Positions 6,604 through 13,663 of a stretch of 14,546 nucleotides of DNA are shown piece after piece. Made by a program: the position numbers and the translations under genes. Origin of the DNA: Verrucomicrobiota bacterium (GTDB taxonomy: Bacteria; Verrucomicrobiota; Verrucomicrobiia; Limisphaerales; UBA8199); NCBI GenBank assembly GCA_026397855.1, contig JAPLUA010000195.1, forward strand, positions 1 to 14,546. The letters run 5' to 3'. The first letter of the stretch is position 1. Every line of letters starts with the position of its first letter. A model generated the notes under the pieces. The model was not told the DNA's origin. It did not search any database and saw nothing but the letters and a program-made list of their open reading frames with translations.

Positions 6604-7365
6604 ATGAATTGGATCACCAGCCCCGAAATCTGGATCGGTTTGCTCACGCTGACTCTGCTCGAGATCATACTGGGCATTGATAACATCGTCTTTATCTCCA
6701 TCCTGGCGGGCAAGCTGCCACCGCACCAGCAGGCCAAGGCGCGGCAGACGGGCCTGGGACTGGCGATCATTACCCGCGTGATGCTGCTCTGTTGCCTGGC
6801 GTGGATGGTCCGGCTCACCACGCCGCTCTTTCACATCCCGTCCTTCGGCCTCCTGCCCGAACCCCATCAAGTCTCCGGCCGCGACCTGATCCTGCTTTGC
6901 GGCGGGCTGTTCCTGCTCTGGAAGAGCACGCGCGAGATTCACGACAAGCTCGAAGGCGAGGACGGCGAGGTCTCCAGCCGCGTCACCCCGAAGTTCGCCA
7001 ACGTGGTGATCCAAATCCTGCTGCTGGATATCGTGTTCTCTCTCGACTCCGTGATCACCGCGGTCGGCATGGCCCGCCAGCTTGGCGTCATGATCGCCGC
7101 CGTCATCATCGCGCTCATCTTCATGCTCTTCTTCGCCGGCCGAATCAGCGACTTCATCCACCGGCACCCCACCCTGAAAATGCTGGCCCTGAGCTTTCTG
7201 CTGCTGATCGGCTGCGCCCTGGTCGCCGAGGGTTTCCACAAGGAAATCCCCAAAGGCTACATCTACTTCGCGATGGCCTTCTCCGTCGGGGTCGAAAGCC
7301 TCAACCTCCGGATGCGTGCCCGGCAGAAGAATCCCCCGATTGAGCTTCACCAGCCATACCGTTGA
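6604..7365 (+). CDS. TerC-family integral membrane protein
   Basis: TerC-family inner-membrane proteins are associated with tellurite resistance and, in several bacteria, with metal-ion (Mn) export or metalation of secreted enzymes. The 253-residue protein has about seven hydrophobic segments and the two internally related acidic motifs of the family: Glu20 with LGIDNIVF (23-30), and LDIVFSLDSV (141-150) with Asp142 and Asp148. A charged cytosolic loop lies around residues 108-130. Homology starts at the ATG at 6604; the frame is open further upstream, but that part covers the divergent promoter region and the start of the M3 gene. No tellurite operon partners (TerA/B/D) are present, so a tellurite role should not be assumed. 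Confidence 0.92.
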   Translation: MNWITSPEIWIGLLTLTLLEIILGIDNIVFISILAGKLPPHQQAKARQTGLGLAIITRVMLLCCLAWMVRLTTPLFHIPSFGLLPEPHQVSGRDLILLCGGLFLLWKSTREIHDKLEGEDGEVSSRVTPKFANVVIQILLLDIVFSLDSVITAVGMARQLGVMIAAVIIALIFMLFFAGRISDFIHRHPTLKMLALSFLLLIGCALVAEGFHKEIPKGYIYFAMAFSVGVESLNLRMRARQKNPPIELHQPYR

Positions 7366-7390
7366 TCCGGGGGCGGGCTAAAGGCGGGGC

Positions 7391-7418
7391 TTGATTTGGG
7401 GCGGGATCTGATCAGAAT
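7391..7418 (+). promoter_or_regulatory. Candidate promoter for the oxidoreductase (TTGATT-16-CAGAAT)
   Basis: TTGATT (7391-7396) and CAGAAT (7413-7418) each match consensus in 4 of 6 positions with a 16-nt spacer. The -10 hexamer is 6 nt from the ATG at 7425, and no Shine-Dalgarno is present, again pointing to a leaderless message. Confidence 0.35.
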
Positions 7419-7424
7419 CGCCCC

Positions 7425-8627
7425 ATGAACGACAATACTCTCCGCATTCCCCGCCGCGCCTTTCTCGCCACCGCCGCCACGGCCGCCACCTTCGCCATCG
7501 TCAAGCCCTCGATCGTGTTTGGCGCCGAAGCGAACTCACTTCTCGAAATCGGCCTGATCGGCTGCGGGGGGCGCGGGAGCTGGATTGCAAACCTGTTTGC
7601 CGAGTCGGGCAAGTATCGCCTGGCTGCCTGTGCCGACTATTTCCAGGACAAAGCCGACGCGGTCGGCGACAAGTTCAGGATTGACGCGTCGCGCCGCTAC
7701 ACCGGGCTGTCCGGCTACAAGCGCCTGCTCGACAGCAAGCTGGACGCGGTGGTAATCGAGACGCCGCCCTATTTTCACCCGCAACAGGCGGCCGATGCCG
7801 TGGATGCCGGCAAGCATGTTTACCTGGCCAAGCCCGTCGCCGTGGACGCGCCCGGCTGCCAGACAGTCGCCGATGCTGGCAAGCGCGCGACCGCCAGGCG
7901 CCAGGTTTTCCTTGTGGATTTCCAGACGCGCGCGAATAAGCACTTCCGCGAAGCCATCGGGCAGGTCCACCAGGGTGCCATCGGGCCGCTTGTCATGGCC
8001 GAGGCGTATTATCCTTGGTCGGGCGGCGGCCGCGGGACGCCGCCCTCGAAGCCCGAGGAGCAATTGCGCACCTGGTATTACGTGCTGCCCCTGTCGGGGG
8101 ATTTCATTGTCGAGCAGAGCATCCACGCGCTGGACATGGCGACCTGGATCATCAACGCCGACCCGATCCTCGCGCGCGGCACCGGCGGCCACAAGGTGCG
8201 CCCCGCAAACAGCATCTACGACCACTTCGCCCTCGCCTACGAGTTCCCCGGCAACCTCACTCTCTCCTTCACCTGCATCCAGAGCATTCCCATGGTGAAG
8301 AACGAAATCCGCGTCCGCGCCTTCGGGGCTGGCGGCTTCATTGACGCGGACTACTACACCGGCGTCCTGCTGCGCGGGCAGGAAACCGCCGTCCGCGGCG
8401 AAGTCGGCGACCTCTACAAGGAGGGCACCGTGGTCAACATCAATGAATTCCACGATGCCGTCACCAAAGGCGACTGTTCCAACCCGACCGTCGCACCCTC
8501 TGTCCGGTCCAACCTGACAGCCATCCTCGGCAGGGAGGCCGCATACCGGCGCACCGAGCTGACGCTCAAGTCCCTCATGAAGCAGGGCCGGAAGCTGGAG
8601 CCGAACCTCGCGGGCCTCAAGGGTTAG
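7425..8627 (+). CDS. Tat-exported Gfo/Idh/MocA-family oxidoreductase
   Basis: This is an NAD(P)-dependent sugar or polyol dehydrogenase-like protein of 400 residues. The N-terminus has twin arginines (Arg10-Arg11, in PRRAFLA), a hydrophobic stretch rich in Ala/Thr, and a likely cleavage site near FGA-EA (33-34), indicating folded export by the Tat pathway. The Rossmann fold follows with GLIGCGGRG (43-51). The family EKP motif is present as AKP (135-137), keeping the lysine. EQSIHALD (230-237) supplies the catalytic-region His234 and Asp237. Exported members of this kind are numerous in Verrucomicrobiota and Planctomycetes, where glycan use is suspected. Substrate unknown; no sugar genes flank it. 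The gene stands alone between TerC and the membrane/regulator pair. Confidence 0.92.
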   Translation: MNDNTLRIPRRAFLATAATAATFAIVKPSIVFGAEANSLLEIGLIGCGGRGSWIANLFAESGKYRLAACADYFQDKADAVGDKFRIDASRRYTGLSGYKRLLDSKLDAVVIETPPYFHPQQAADAVDAGKHVYLAKPVAVDAPGCQTVADAGKRATARRQVFLVDFQTRANKHFREAIGQVHQGAIGPLVMAEAYYPWSGGGRGTPPSKPEEQLRTWYYVLPLSGDFIVEQSIHALDMATWIINADPILARGTGGHKVRPANSIYDHFALAYEFPGNLTLSFTCIQSIPMVKNEIRVRAFGAGGFIDADYYTGVLLRGQETAVRGEVGDLYKEGTVVNINEFHDAVTKGDCSNPTVAPSVRSNLTAILGREAAYRRTELTLKSLMKQGRKLEPNLAGLKG

Positions 8628-8629
8628 TT

Positions 8630-8653
8630 TCCCGTTCGCCGCGAAAGCGGGGA
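8630..8653 (+). terminator. Weak hairpin after the oxidoreductase gene
   Basis: TCCCG TTCG pairs with CGAA (AG bulge) CGGGGA just 2 nt after the stop codon, forming a bulged stem of about nine pairs. No T run follows, so it may slow polymerase or protect the 3' end rather than act as a full intrinsic terminator. Confidence 0.25.
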
Positions 8654-8687
8654 CGCCCGCCCGGTCGGCCGGAGGGGAAGAATGCGC

Positions 8688-8716
8688 TTGCCCTCATTGG
8701 CTTTGCAGTGCAAAGT
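8688..8716 (+). promoter_or_regulatory. Candidate promoter for the membrane protein/regulator operon
   Basis: TTGCCC (8688-8693) and CAAAGT (8711-8716) are spaced by 17 nt, with the second hexamer 6 nt before the ATG at 8723. Both are weak matches to consensus. Their value lies in position: the 17-nt palindrome at 8700-8716 would cover the spacer and -10, so a bound repressor would block polymerase. Confidence 0.25.
8700..8716. promoter_or_regulatory. Putative operator, palindrome 1
   Basis: CTTTGCA-G-TGCAAAG (8701-8715) is a perfect 7+1+7 palindrome ending 7 nt before the ATG of the operon's first gene. It is related to palindrome 2 at 9712-9728: the two 17-nt windows share 12 positions, including both CTTTG and CAAAGT arms at identical spacing. 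It is the probable binding site for the winged-helix regulator encoded at 9364-9672. Confidence 0.55.
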
Positions 8717-8722
8717 GTATCC

Positions 8723-9367
8723 ATGGATACGAACTGGGCGGCCGAGCACCTGCAAGTCATCCGCACCTTGATGGAGCGTTCCGCGGTTTATCGCCGGGCG
8801 CTGGCGCCCATCATGATATTCAACGGCATCGTCGGCCTGGCGGCCGCCGCGATCGGCTGGAAACTGGAGATTGGCGCACCGCGCGCCTTTGTGCTGTTTT
8901 GGACCGGAGTGAGCATGGTGGCTGTGGCGGGGTCGTTCCTGCTGGTGCGCCGGCAGGCGCTCAAGGAAACCGAGGCATTCTGGTCGCCGCCCACGCGGCG
9001 CGTCACGCAGGCGCTGCTGCCGCCACTGACCGCGGGGTTCATCATCAGCCTGGCGTTCGTGGTGACGGGGGCGGGGGCGGCCGACGGGAACCGAGGCGGG
9101 CCGCTGGCGCTGGCGTGGCTGCCGCTGAGCTGGGTTGTGCTCTACGGGTGCGCGTTTCATGCGGCCGGTTTCTTCATGCCCCGTGGCATGAAGATTTTCG
9201 GCTGGGCCTTCATTCTGGGCGGCTGCGGCCTGTTTGCTGCCGGCCTTCCGGCCGGTATGCCCCCGGCTGATTGCGCCCAGGCGATCATGGGCCTGTTCTT
9301 TGGCGGCCTCCACCTGGCATACGGTGTGTATCTCTACTTCACCGAGCGGCGCGGGAATGCCACGTGA
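8723..9367 (+). CDS. Multi-spanning membrane protein paired with a winged-helix regulator
   Basis: I do not recognise a named family. The 214-residue protein begins with an amphipathic helix (HLQVIRTLMERSAVYRR, 9-25) and then has about six hydrophobic segments at roughly 28-46, 56-75, 98-116, 127-148, 156-175 and 186-206. It has no obvious catalytic motif and no signal peptide. The ATG at 8723 is preferred to the GTG at 8708, which lies inside the palindrome. Its stop overlaps the regulator's GTG start by 4 nt (GTGA, 9364-9367), so the two are translationally coupled. From memory, similar membrane proteins often sit beside such regulators in other phyla. The membrane partner may sense or modulate the regulator, but this is inference only. 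Confidence 0.8.
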   Translation: MDTNWAAEHLQVIRTLMERSAVYRRALAPIMIFNGIVGLAAAAIGWKLEIGAPRAFVLFWTGVSMVAVAGSFLLVRRQALKETEAFWSPPTRRVTQALLPPLTAGFIISLAFVVTGAGAADGNRGGPLALAWLPLSWVVLYGCAFHAAGFFMPRGMKIFGWAFILGGCGLFAAGLPAGMPPADCAQAIMGLFFGGLHLAYGVYLYFTERRGNAT

Positions 9368-9672
9368 ACCCGGAACCCTTCCTCCAACTCGATCGTGTCA
9401 TCCACGAGAAGGGGCGGCTGGCCATCATGTCCATGCTCGCCGCCTCCCCGGAGCTTTCTTTCACCGAGATGCGCGACACCCTCAGCATGACCGACGGCAA
9501 TATCACCACCCACATCCGCACCCTGCAGGAGGCCGGCTACCTGTCCATCACCAAGTCCTTCCAGAACAACCGCCCCCTGACCACCTGCGCCCTCACCGCC
9601 GCCGGCAAGAAGGCCTTCGCCGGCTACATCAACCTGCTGGAGCAGATCATCCGGCAGACCAAACCTGAATAG
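9364..9672 (+). CDS. Small winged-helix transcriptional regulator (HTH_34 type)
   Basis: A 102-residue cytosolic DNA-binding protein consisting of one winged helix-turn-helix domain. LDRVIHEKGRLAIMSMLA (9-26) is the first helix pair. SFTEMRDTLSMTDGNITTHI (33-52) contains the turn and recognition helix. LQEAGYLSITKSF then begins the wing, and LTAAGKKAF the closing helix. This is the pattern of the PF13601 winged-helix family related to MarR/ArsR proteins, and its length is normal. The GTG at 9364 is the start because homology begins at once and it overlaps the previous stop. Two related palindromes flank the operon (8700-8716 and 9712-9728), suggesting autoregulation and control of ispH. No cysteine or metal-binding sensor motif is evident. 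Confidence 0.9.
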   Translation: MNPEPFLQLDRVIHEKGRLAIMSMLAASPELSFTEMRDTLSMTDGNITTHIRTLQEAGYLSITKSFQNNRPLTTCALTAAGKKAFAGYINLLEQIIRQTKPE

Positions 9673-9708
9673 ACCATGGGATTGAACGGAATACAACCGG
9701 CGCGGTCA

Positions 9709-9714
9709 TATACT
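9709..9714 (+). promoter_or_regulatory. Candidate -10 element of the ispH promoter
   Basis: TATACT at 9709-9714 matches the -10 consensus in 5 of 6 positions. The best -35 candidate, TTGAAC at 9682-9687, is 21 nt away, longer than ideal. Initiation near 9721 would leave a leader of about 30 nt before the ispH ATG and would fall inside palindrome 2. Confidence 0.35.
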
Positions 9715-9728
9715 TTGTGATACAAAGT
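9712..9728. promoter_or_regulatory. Putative operator, palindrome 2
   Basis: ACTTTG-TGATA-CAAAGT is a 17-nt palindrome with perfect 6-bp arms; T and A at positions 7 and 11 of the site also pair, so only the central three bases are unpaired. It overlaps the last three bases of the TATACT -10 candidate and lies 23 nt before the ispH ATG. It shares CTTTG and CAAAGT at the same spacing with palindrome 1. Binding there should repress ispH. Confidence 0.6.
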
Positions 9729-9751
9729 CAACGCATCCGCAACCTGGGTTT

Positions 9752-10681
9752 ATGAGAATCCTCCGCGCAGAACACCTGGGCATGTGCTTCGGCGTCCGAG
9801 ACGCCATCGCGCTGGCCCTCAAACAATCGCATCGGGAGCCGGCCACCGTTCTGGGTGACCTGGCGCATAACGAGACGGTGCTCGCCGACCTGCGGGCGCA
9901 GGGGATCCGGATCGTGCAGCAGGTTGGCGCGGTGGAAACCGGGACGGTGATCATCACCGCGCACGGTGCCTCGGAGGGGGTGAAGGGGATCGTGCGCCAG
10001 CGGGGCCTGCACCTGGTGGATGCCACATGCCCGCTGGTGCGCGCAGCGCAGCGCGCCGTGTCGAGCCTCGCCCGGGCCGGCTTTCACCCGGTTGTGGTGG
10101 GCAGGCGCGACCACGTCGAGGTGCGCGGGCTGACGGAGGACCTGGAGGCATTTGACGTGGTGCTGTCGGAGGCGGACGTTTTCGAGCTGAAAGAGCGTCC
10201 GCGCTTCGGTGTGGCGGCGCAGACGACGCAGCCGATTGAGAAGGTGCGGGCCCTGGCGGAGCTCATTCGCCGGCGTTTTCCCGCCTCGGAGGTGCGGTTC
10301 ATTGACACCGTTTGCCAGCCCACCAAGCAGCGCCAGAACGCCGCAACCGAGCTGGCGCAGCGGTCGGACGTGGTCATCGTGATCGGCGGGGCGCGCAGCA
10401 ACAACACGCAGGAGCTGGTTCACGCCTGCAGGCGCCACTGCCCGCGGGTGCATCATGTGCAAACGGCCGGCGATCTGCGGGAAGCATGGTTTGAGGGCGC
10501 GCAGACGGTCGGGCTGACAGCGGGGACCTCCACCCCGGACGCCTGCATTCGGGAGATCGAGCAATGGCTTGCCAGCCGGTGCGGGAGTTTCGGCGTTGGC
10601 TGTGCCTGTCATGGCCCCCACCCGCTCGCTTCAGCCTCCCAAACATTGAGCAGGGCGCCCTCGCAGACGGTCCAACCCTGA
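9752..10681 (+). CDS. ispH: 4-hydroxy-3-methylbut-2-enyl diphosphate reductase (IspH/LytB)
   Basis: IspH is the last MEP-pathway enzyme, reducing HMBPP to IPP and DMAPP with a 4Fe-4S cluster. The cluster cysteines are Cys12 (GMCFGV), Cys93 (DATCPLV) and Cys188 (DTVCQPT). The substrate-binding residues are present: His39 (LAHN), His71 (TAHGAS), His121 and the catalytic Glu123 (RDHVEV), Thr158-Thr159 (QTTQP), the SNNTQEL segment and TAGTSTPD. At 309 residues it is the usual length, but the last ~30 residues after QWLAS do not resemble the family and carry an extra cluster, Cys277, Cys284 and Cys286. ATG at 9752, with no clear Shine-Dalgarno. It follows the regulator gene after 79 nt containing palindrome 2, and DUF1361 starts 5 nt downstream. 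Confidence 0.96.
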   Translation: MRILRAEHLGMCFGVRDAIALALKQSHREPATVLGDLAHNETVLADLRAQGIRIVQQVGAVETGTVIITAHGASEGVKGIVRQRGLHLVDATCPLVRAAQRAVSSLARAGFHPVVVGRRDHVEVRGLTEDLEAFDVVLSEADVFELKERPRFGVAAQTTQPIEKVRALAELIRRRFPASEVRFIDTVCQPTKQRQNAATELAQRSDVVIVIGGARSNNTQELVHACRRHCPRVHHVQTAGDLREAWFEGAQTVGLTAGTSTPDACIREIEQWLASRCGSFGVGCACHGPHPLASASQTLSRAPSQTVQP

Positions 10682-10686
10682 TTACT

Positions 10687-11412
10687 ATGAAACTGTTCAG
10701 GCTTGCGTTCCGGCGCGAAACGGCGATACCGGTCCTTGCTTTGATGGCCGCCTCCGGTGCCAGCGTGGCGCTGGTCTTTGCGCGGGTCATCTCCACCGGC
10801 AACCTTCGTTACTTGTTCCTGGTCTGGAATCTCTTCCTGGCCTGGATTCCGATGGTGTTTGCCTTGCTGGCTTGCGAGAAATATCGCAGCGCCTCGGCGC
10901 GGGATTGGCGGTTCCTGGGCCTTGCCGGAGCGTGGCTGCTGTTCTTCCCCAATGCGCCCTACATCTTCACCGACCTGATTCACCTGACGACGCGCTACTT
11001 TCCGCATTTCTGGGTGGACCTGATCATTATTCTGCTGTGCGCGCTCACCGGCCTCGTGCTGGGTTTCGTATCGCTCTACCTCATGCAATCGGTTGTGGCC
11101 CGTGTGCTGGGCCGGGCGGCGGGCTGGCTGTTTATCGCGGCGGTGGCGGTCTTGAGCGGCTTCGGCATTTACCTGGGGCGCTTCCTGCGCTTCAACAGTT
11201 GGGATGTGCTGTTCAAGCCGCGGCAGCTTTACCATGACATTGGCAACTGGGTCGCCAACCCCCTGGCGAACCCGAACGCACTGACCTTTCCCGCCCTTTT
11301 CGCTATGTTCCTGTTCATCACATACCTGATGCTTTACGCGCTGACGCACCTGCACGAAACCCAGCCGGTGGCGGCGCTGGACGTGAAAGGGCTCGGCGGC
11401 ATGAGCCGGTGA
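10687..11412 (+). CDS. DUF1361 family membrane protein
   Basis: An integral membrane protein of 241 residues with about six to seven hydrophobic segments. It carries the conserved stretches of DUF1361: WNLFLAWIP (47-55), FFPNAPYIFTDLIHL (86-100) and GFGIYLGRFLRFNSWD (158-173). The family has no established biochemical role. The ATG at 10687 comes 5 nt after the ispH stop, so the two are very likely co-transcribed and the start may depend on coupling. The conserved Arg/Asn/Asp residues next to the membrane segments suggest function rather than mere anchoring, but the function is unknown. The 66-nt gap to the next gene ends this unit. Confidence 0.9.
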   Translation: MKLFRLAFRRETAIPVLALMAASGASVALVFARVISTGNLRYLFLVWNLFLAWIPMVFALLACEKYRSASARDWRFLGLAGAWLLFFPNAPYIFTDLIHLTTRYFPHFWVDLIIILLCALTGLVLGFVSLYLMQSVVARVLGRAAGWLFIAAVAVLSGFGIYLGRFLRFNSWDVLFKPRQLYHDIGNWVANPLANPNALTFPALFAMFLFITYLMLYALTHLHETQPVAALDVKGLGGMSR

Positions 11413-11478
11413 GACGGCTCGCCAGCGCGGCGGGGCGGATTTTCATGGCCAAAGGAATATGCGGCGATAGACTTGAAT

Positions 11479-12105
11479 ATGGTTAGTCAACGATGGCGGC
11501 CGGTGTTTTTTATTGTGCTGGCGCTCCTGGCCATCTGGCTGGTCGCTTTAGCCGGATACAGGATTGCCAAGAGCACCAAGATGACTGCGGAGAAGGTGAA
11601 GACCTACGCGGCGTCTGTTGATCTGAGCAAGCTGAGGGGAGACGCGCGGGCTAGGGCGATCCAGGATCTGGCGGACAAGCTCAACGCGCTGTCGCTGGAG
11701 GAGCGGCGCAAGGCGCGCATGGAGCGCCTGTCCTGGAGCTGGATCAATGCGATGACCGAAGATGAGAAGGCGCAGTTTATCGAGGCCACCATGCCCACCG
11801 GTTTCAAACAGATGCTGGCGGCATTTGAACAGATGCCGGAGGAGAAGCGGCGCCGGTCCATTGACGATGCGTTGCGCCGGCTTCGCGAAGCCCGCGACCA
11901 GCCTGCGGGCGCCCCCCGCGGCGGAAACCGCGCCGGCACCAATGGCCCCCCCGTGATGAGCGACGAACTCCAGGCGAAGATACGGACTATCGGCCTGAAG
12001 ACGTTTTACAGCCAGAGCTCCGCGCAAACCAGAGCAGAGATGGCACCGGTCCTGGAGGAACTCCAGCGGGTGATGGAGAGCGGAAGACCGTTCCGCAACC
12101 GGTGA
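11479..12105 (+). CDS. Membrane-anchored, helix-rich protein of unknown function
   Basis: I do not recognise the family. The 208-residue protein has one N-terminal membrane segment (about 9-28) after a short basic start, so the rest probably faces the periplasm. It then has a long helical, strongly charged region with two similar acidic-turn stretches (LSLEERRKARMERL and MPEEKRRRSIDDALRRLREAR). A Gly/Pro/Asn-rich linker (about 145-161) and a final helix (MAPVLEELQRVMES) follow. The ATG at 11479 is preferred to the TTG at 11473 two codons upstream. A GATAGA just upstream could be part of a promoter. Its stop overlaps the GTG of the pseudopilin gene (12102-12105), making it the first gene of a coupled four-gene run. 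Confidence 0.8.
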   Translation: MVSQRWRPVFFIVLALLAIWLVALAGYRIAKSTKMTAEKVKTYAASVDLSKLRGDARARAIQDLADKLNALSLEERRKARMERLSWSWINAMTEDEKAQFIEATMPTGFKQMLAAFEQMPEEKRRRSIDDALRRLREARDQPAGAPRGGNRAGTNGPPVMSDELQAKIRTIGLKTFYSQSSAQTRAEMAPVLEELQRVMESGRPFRNR

Positions 12106-12764
12106 AAGCATGTCCGCAACCAGCCACGGGAGGCGATGTTGCCGCAGCAGGAACAAGGCGTCCGACGGCGTCCGGCGCATTCACGCTGATCGAGCTGCTG
12201 GTCGTCATCGCCATCATCGGCATCCTAGCGGCTCTGCTGCTGCCGGCGCTGGCCCGGGCGAAGGAAAGCGCGCGTGCCACCGCGTGCCTGAGCAATCTGC
12301 GGCAGGTCGGCCTCTCGCTTCAAATCTATGTGGGGGACAACCGCAACCGGCTGCCGGTTATGTGTGACCTTTACCCTGGCGTCACCAATTTCCAGCCCGG
12401 GACCGAGATTCCTTATCTCGGACCGGACCAGGCGCTCTCCAATCATTTGGGGACCCTGAATGTGCTGCGTTGTCCGTCCGACAAGTGGGCTTCGGACCAG
12501 AAGCCGCCGTTTCCCGAAAAGGAATTGACCTACTTCGTACAGACCGGCTGCAGCTATTCCTGGAACGACCTGCTCAACGGGCAGGACGCCGAGAACCTGA
12601 GCGCGCTCGGCTTGAAATTTGACTCGCACCAGATGCCGCTGATGTTCGACAAGGAGAAGTTCCACGCCGCCCGGGGCGATAACAAGGCAAAGAACTTCCT
12701 CTACGCCGACGGCCATATCAAGAACCTGCTCACCATCGAGGGCACCATCAAACCGCGCCAGTGA
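12102..12764 (+). CDS. Pseudopilin-like protein with prepilin N-terminal methylation motif
   Basis: A type II/IV pilin-like protein processed by prepilin peptidase and anchored in the inner membrane by its hydrophobic N-terminal helix. The 220 residues start with a long 26-residue leader. The motif follows: cleavage before Phe27 with Glu31 at +5 in AFTLIELLVVIAIIGILAA, then the stretch LARAKESARATACLSNLRQ typical of Verrucomicrobiota and Planctomycetes members. An FLYADGH (202-208) near the C-terminus resembles the H-X9-DG motif. Ala rather than Gly precedes the cleaved bond, as is common in this phylum. GTG is the only start upstream of the motif in frame, and it overlaps the previous stop. 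No secretion ATPase or prepilin peptidase is nearby. The end overlaps the ABC ATPase start (GTGA, 12761-12764). Confidence 0.92.
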   Translation: MKACPQPATGGDVAAAGTRRPTASGAFTLIELLVVIAIIGILAALLLPALARAKESARATACLSNLRQVGLSLQIYVGDNRNRLPVMCDLYPGVTNFQPGTEIPYLGPDQALSNHLGTLNVLRCPSDKWASDQKPPFPEKELTYFVQTGCSYSWNDLLNGQDAENLSALGLKFDSHQMPLMFDKEKFHAARGDNKAKNFLYADGHIKNLLTIEGTIKPRQ

Positions 12765-13663
12765 TTCAACTCAAGAGCCTATACAAGAAGTTCGGTCCGC
12801 GCATGGCCGTGGACAACCTGACCCTGCGGGTGCCCGCGGGCGAGATCTACGGGCTGCTCGGACACAACGGCGCCGGCAAGAGCACCGCCATCGGCATGAT
12901 GCTCGGGCAGGTCTGGCCGACGAGCGGCGAGGTCAAAATCTGCGGCCACGATGTCACGGCCCGCCGGCGGCAAGCTCTGCAAAAGGTCGGCGCCATCTTT
13001 GAAAGCCCGGCCTTTTACGATTATCTCAGCGGGCGGCGGAACATTGAAATCCTCACTTCCTATACCGCGGCTACCCCGCCCGCGCGAGTTCGGGAGGTGA
13101 TTGAGTGGGTTGGCCTGAGCGGGCGCGAGGATTCCAAGGTAAGAACCTACTCGCACGGCATGAGGGCGCGGCTGGCCCTGGCCCAGGCGCTGCTGCCGCA
13201 CCCGGAGCTGCTCATCCTGGACGAGCCGAGCGACGGCCTCGACCCGGAAGGCATCCACGAGATGCGCCAGACCATTCTCCGGCTGCACCGCGACCTGGGG
13301 CTCACCATCCTGCTCTCCTCCCATCTGCTGAACGAAGTCGAGCAGCTCTGCACGCGCATCGCCGTGTTGAACCAGGGGCGGATGGTCTTTGAAGGCACGA
13401 TGGCCTCCACCAAGCAGCGCGAGCGCTGGGTGCGGCTCAAGGTCGGGGATTTCCCCTCCGCGGTCAGCCTCCTGCGCGGGGCGCAACTGATTAAAGGATC
13501 GCGCGAAGGCAGGCTGATCTCCCTGGATGAGGGAGTCAGCACCGACCGCATCGTCAAGCTCCTGGTGGAGCACAGCCAGCCGGTCTATGAAATCGCCTCA
13601 GAGGAGGAGACGCTCGAAGATTTCTACCTGGGCCTCATGAACGGCCAAAGGGAGGTCAAATGA
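12761..13663 (+). CDS. ABC transporter ATP-binding protein (bacitracin/CcmA-type, ABC-2 exporter)
   Basis: The cytosolic ATPase of an ABC-2 type exporter. The 300 residues contain Walker A GHNGAGKS (34-41), a degenerate signature YSHGM (130-134) in place of LSGGQ, Walker B LLILDEP (150-156), D-loop SDGLDP (157-162) and the switch histidine His188 (SSHLL). The Q-loop glutamine is replaced by Glu81 in IFESPAFYDYLSG, which is usual in the Bcr/CcmA-like branch. The C-terminal ~80 residues are the family's variable tail. It starts with GTG overlapping the pseudopilin stop. Its partner permease follows. The substrate is unknown; this branch includes antibiotic, lipid and gliding-related exporters. 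The family call is firm. Confidence 0.95.
   Translation: MIQLKSLYKKFGPRMAVDNLTLRVPAGEIYGLLGHNGAGKSTAIGMMLGQVWPTSGEVKICGHDVTARRRQALQKVGAIFESPAFYDYLSGRRNIEILTSYTAATPPARVREVIEWVGLSGREDSKVRTYSHGMRARLALAQALLPHPELLILDEPSDGLDPEGIHEMRQTILRLHRDLGLTILLSSHLLNEVEQLCTRIAVLNQGRMVFEGTMASTKQRERWVRLKVGDFPSAVSLLRGAQLIKGSREGRLISLDEGVSTDRIVKLLVEHSQPVYEIASEEETLEDFYLGLMNGQREVK

Noticed and set aside
6489..6821. N-terminal extension of the M3 peptidase on the minus strand
   Set aside because: It would overlap the divergent TerC gene by over 200 nt. The peptide is unrelated to M3 enzymes.
6604..7365. Tellurite-resistance locus
   Set aside because: Only a TerC-family protein is present, without TerA/B/D/E. Most TerC-family proteins occur outside tellurite operons.
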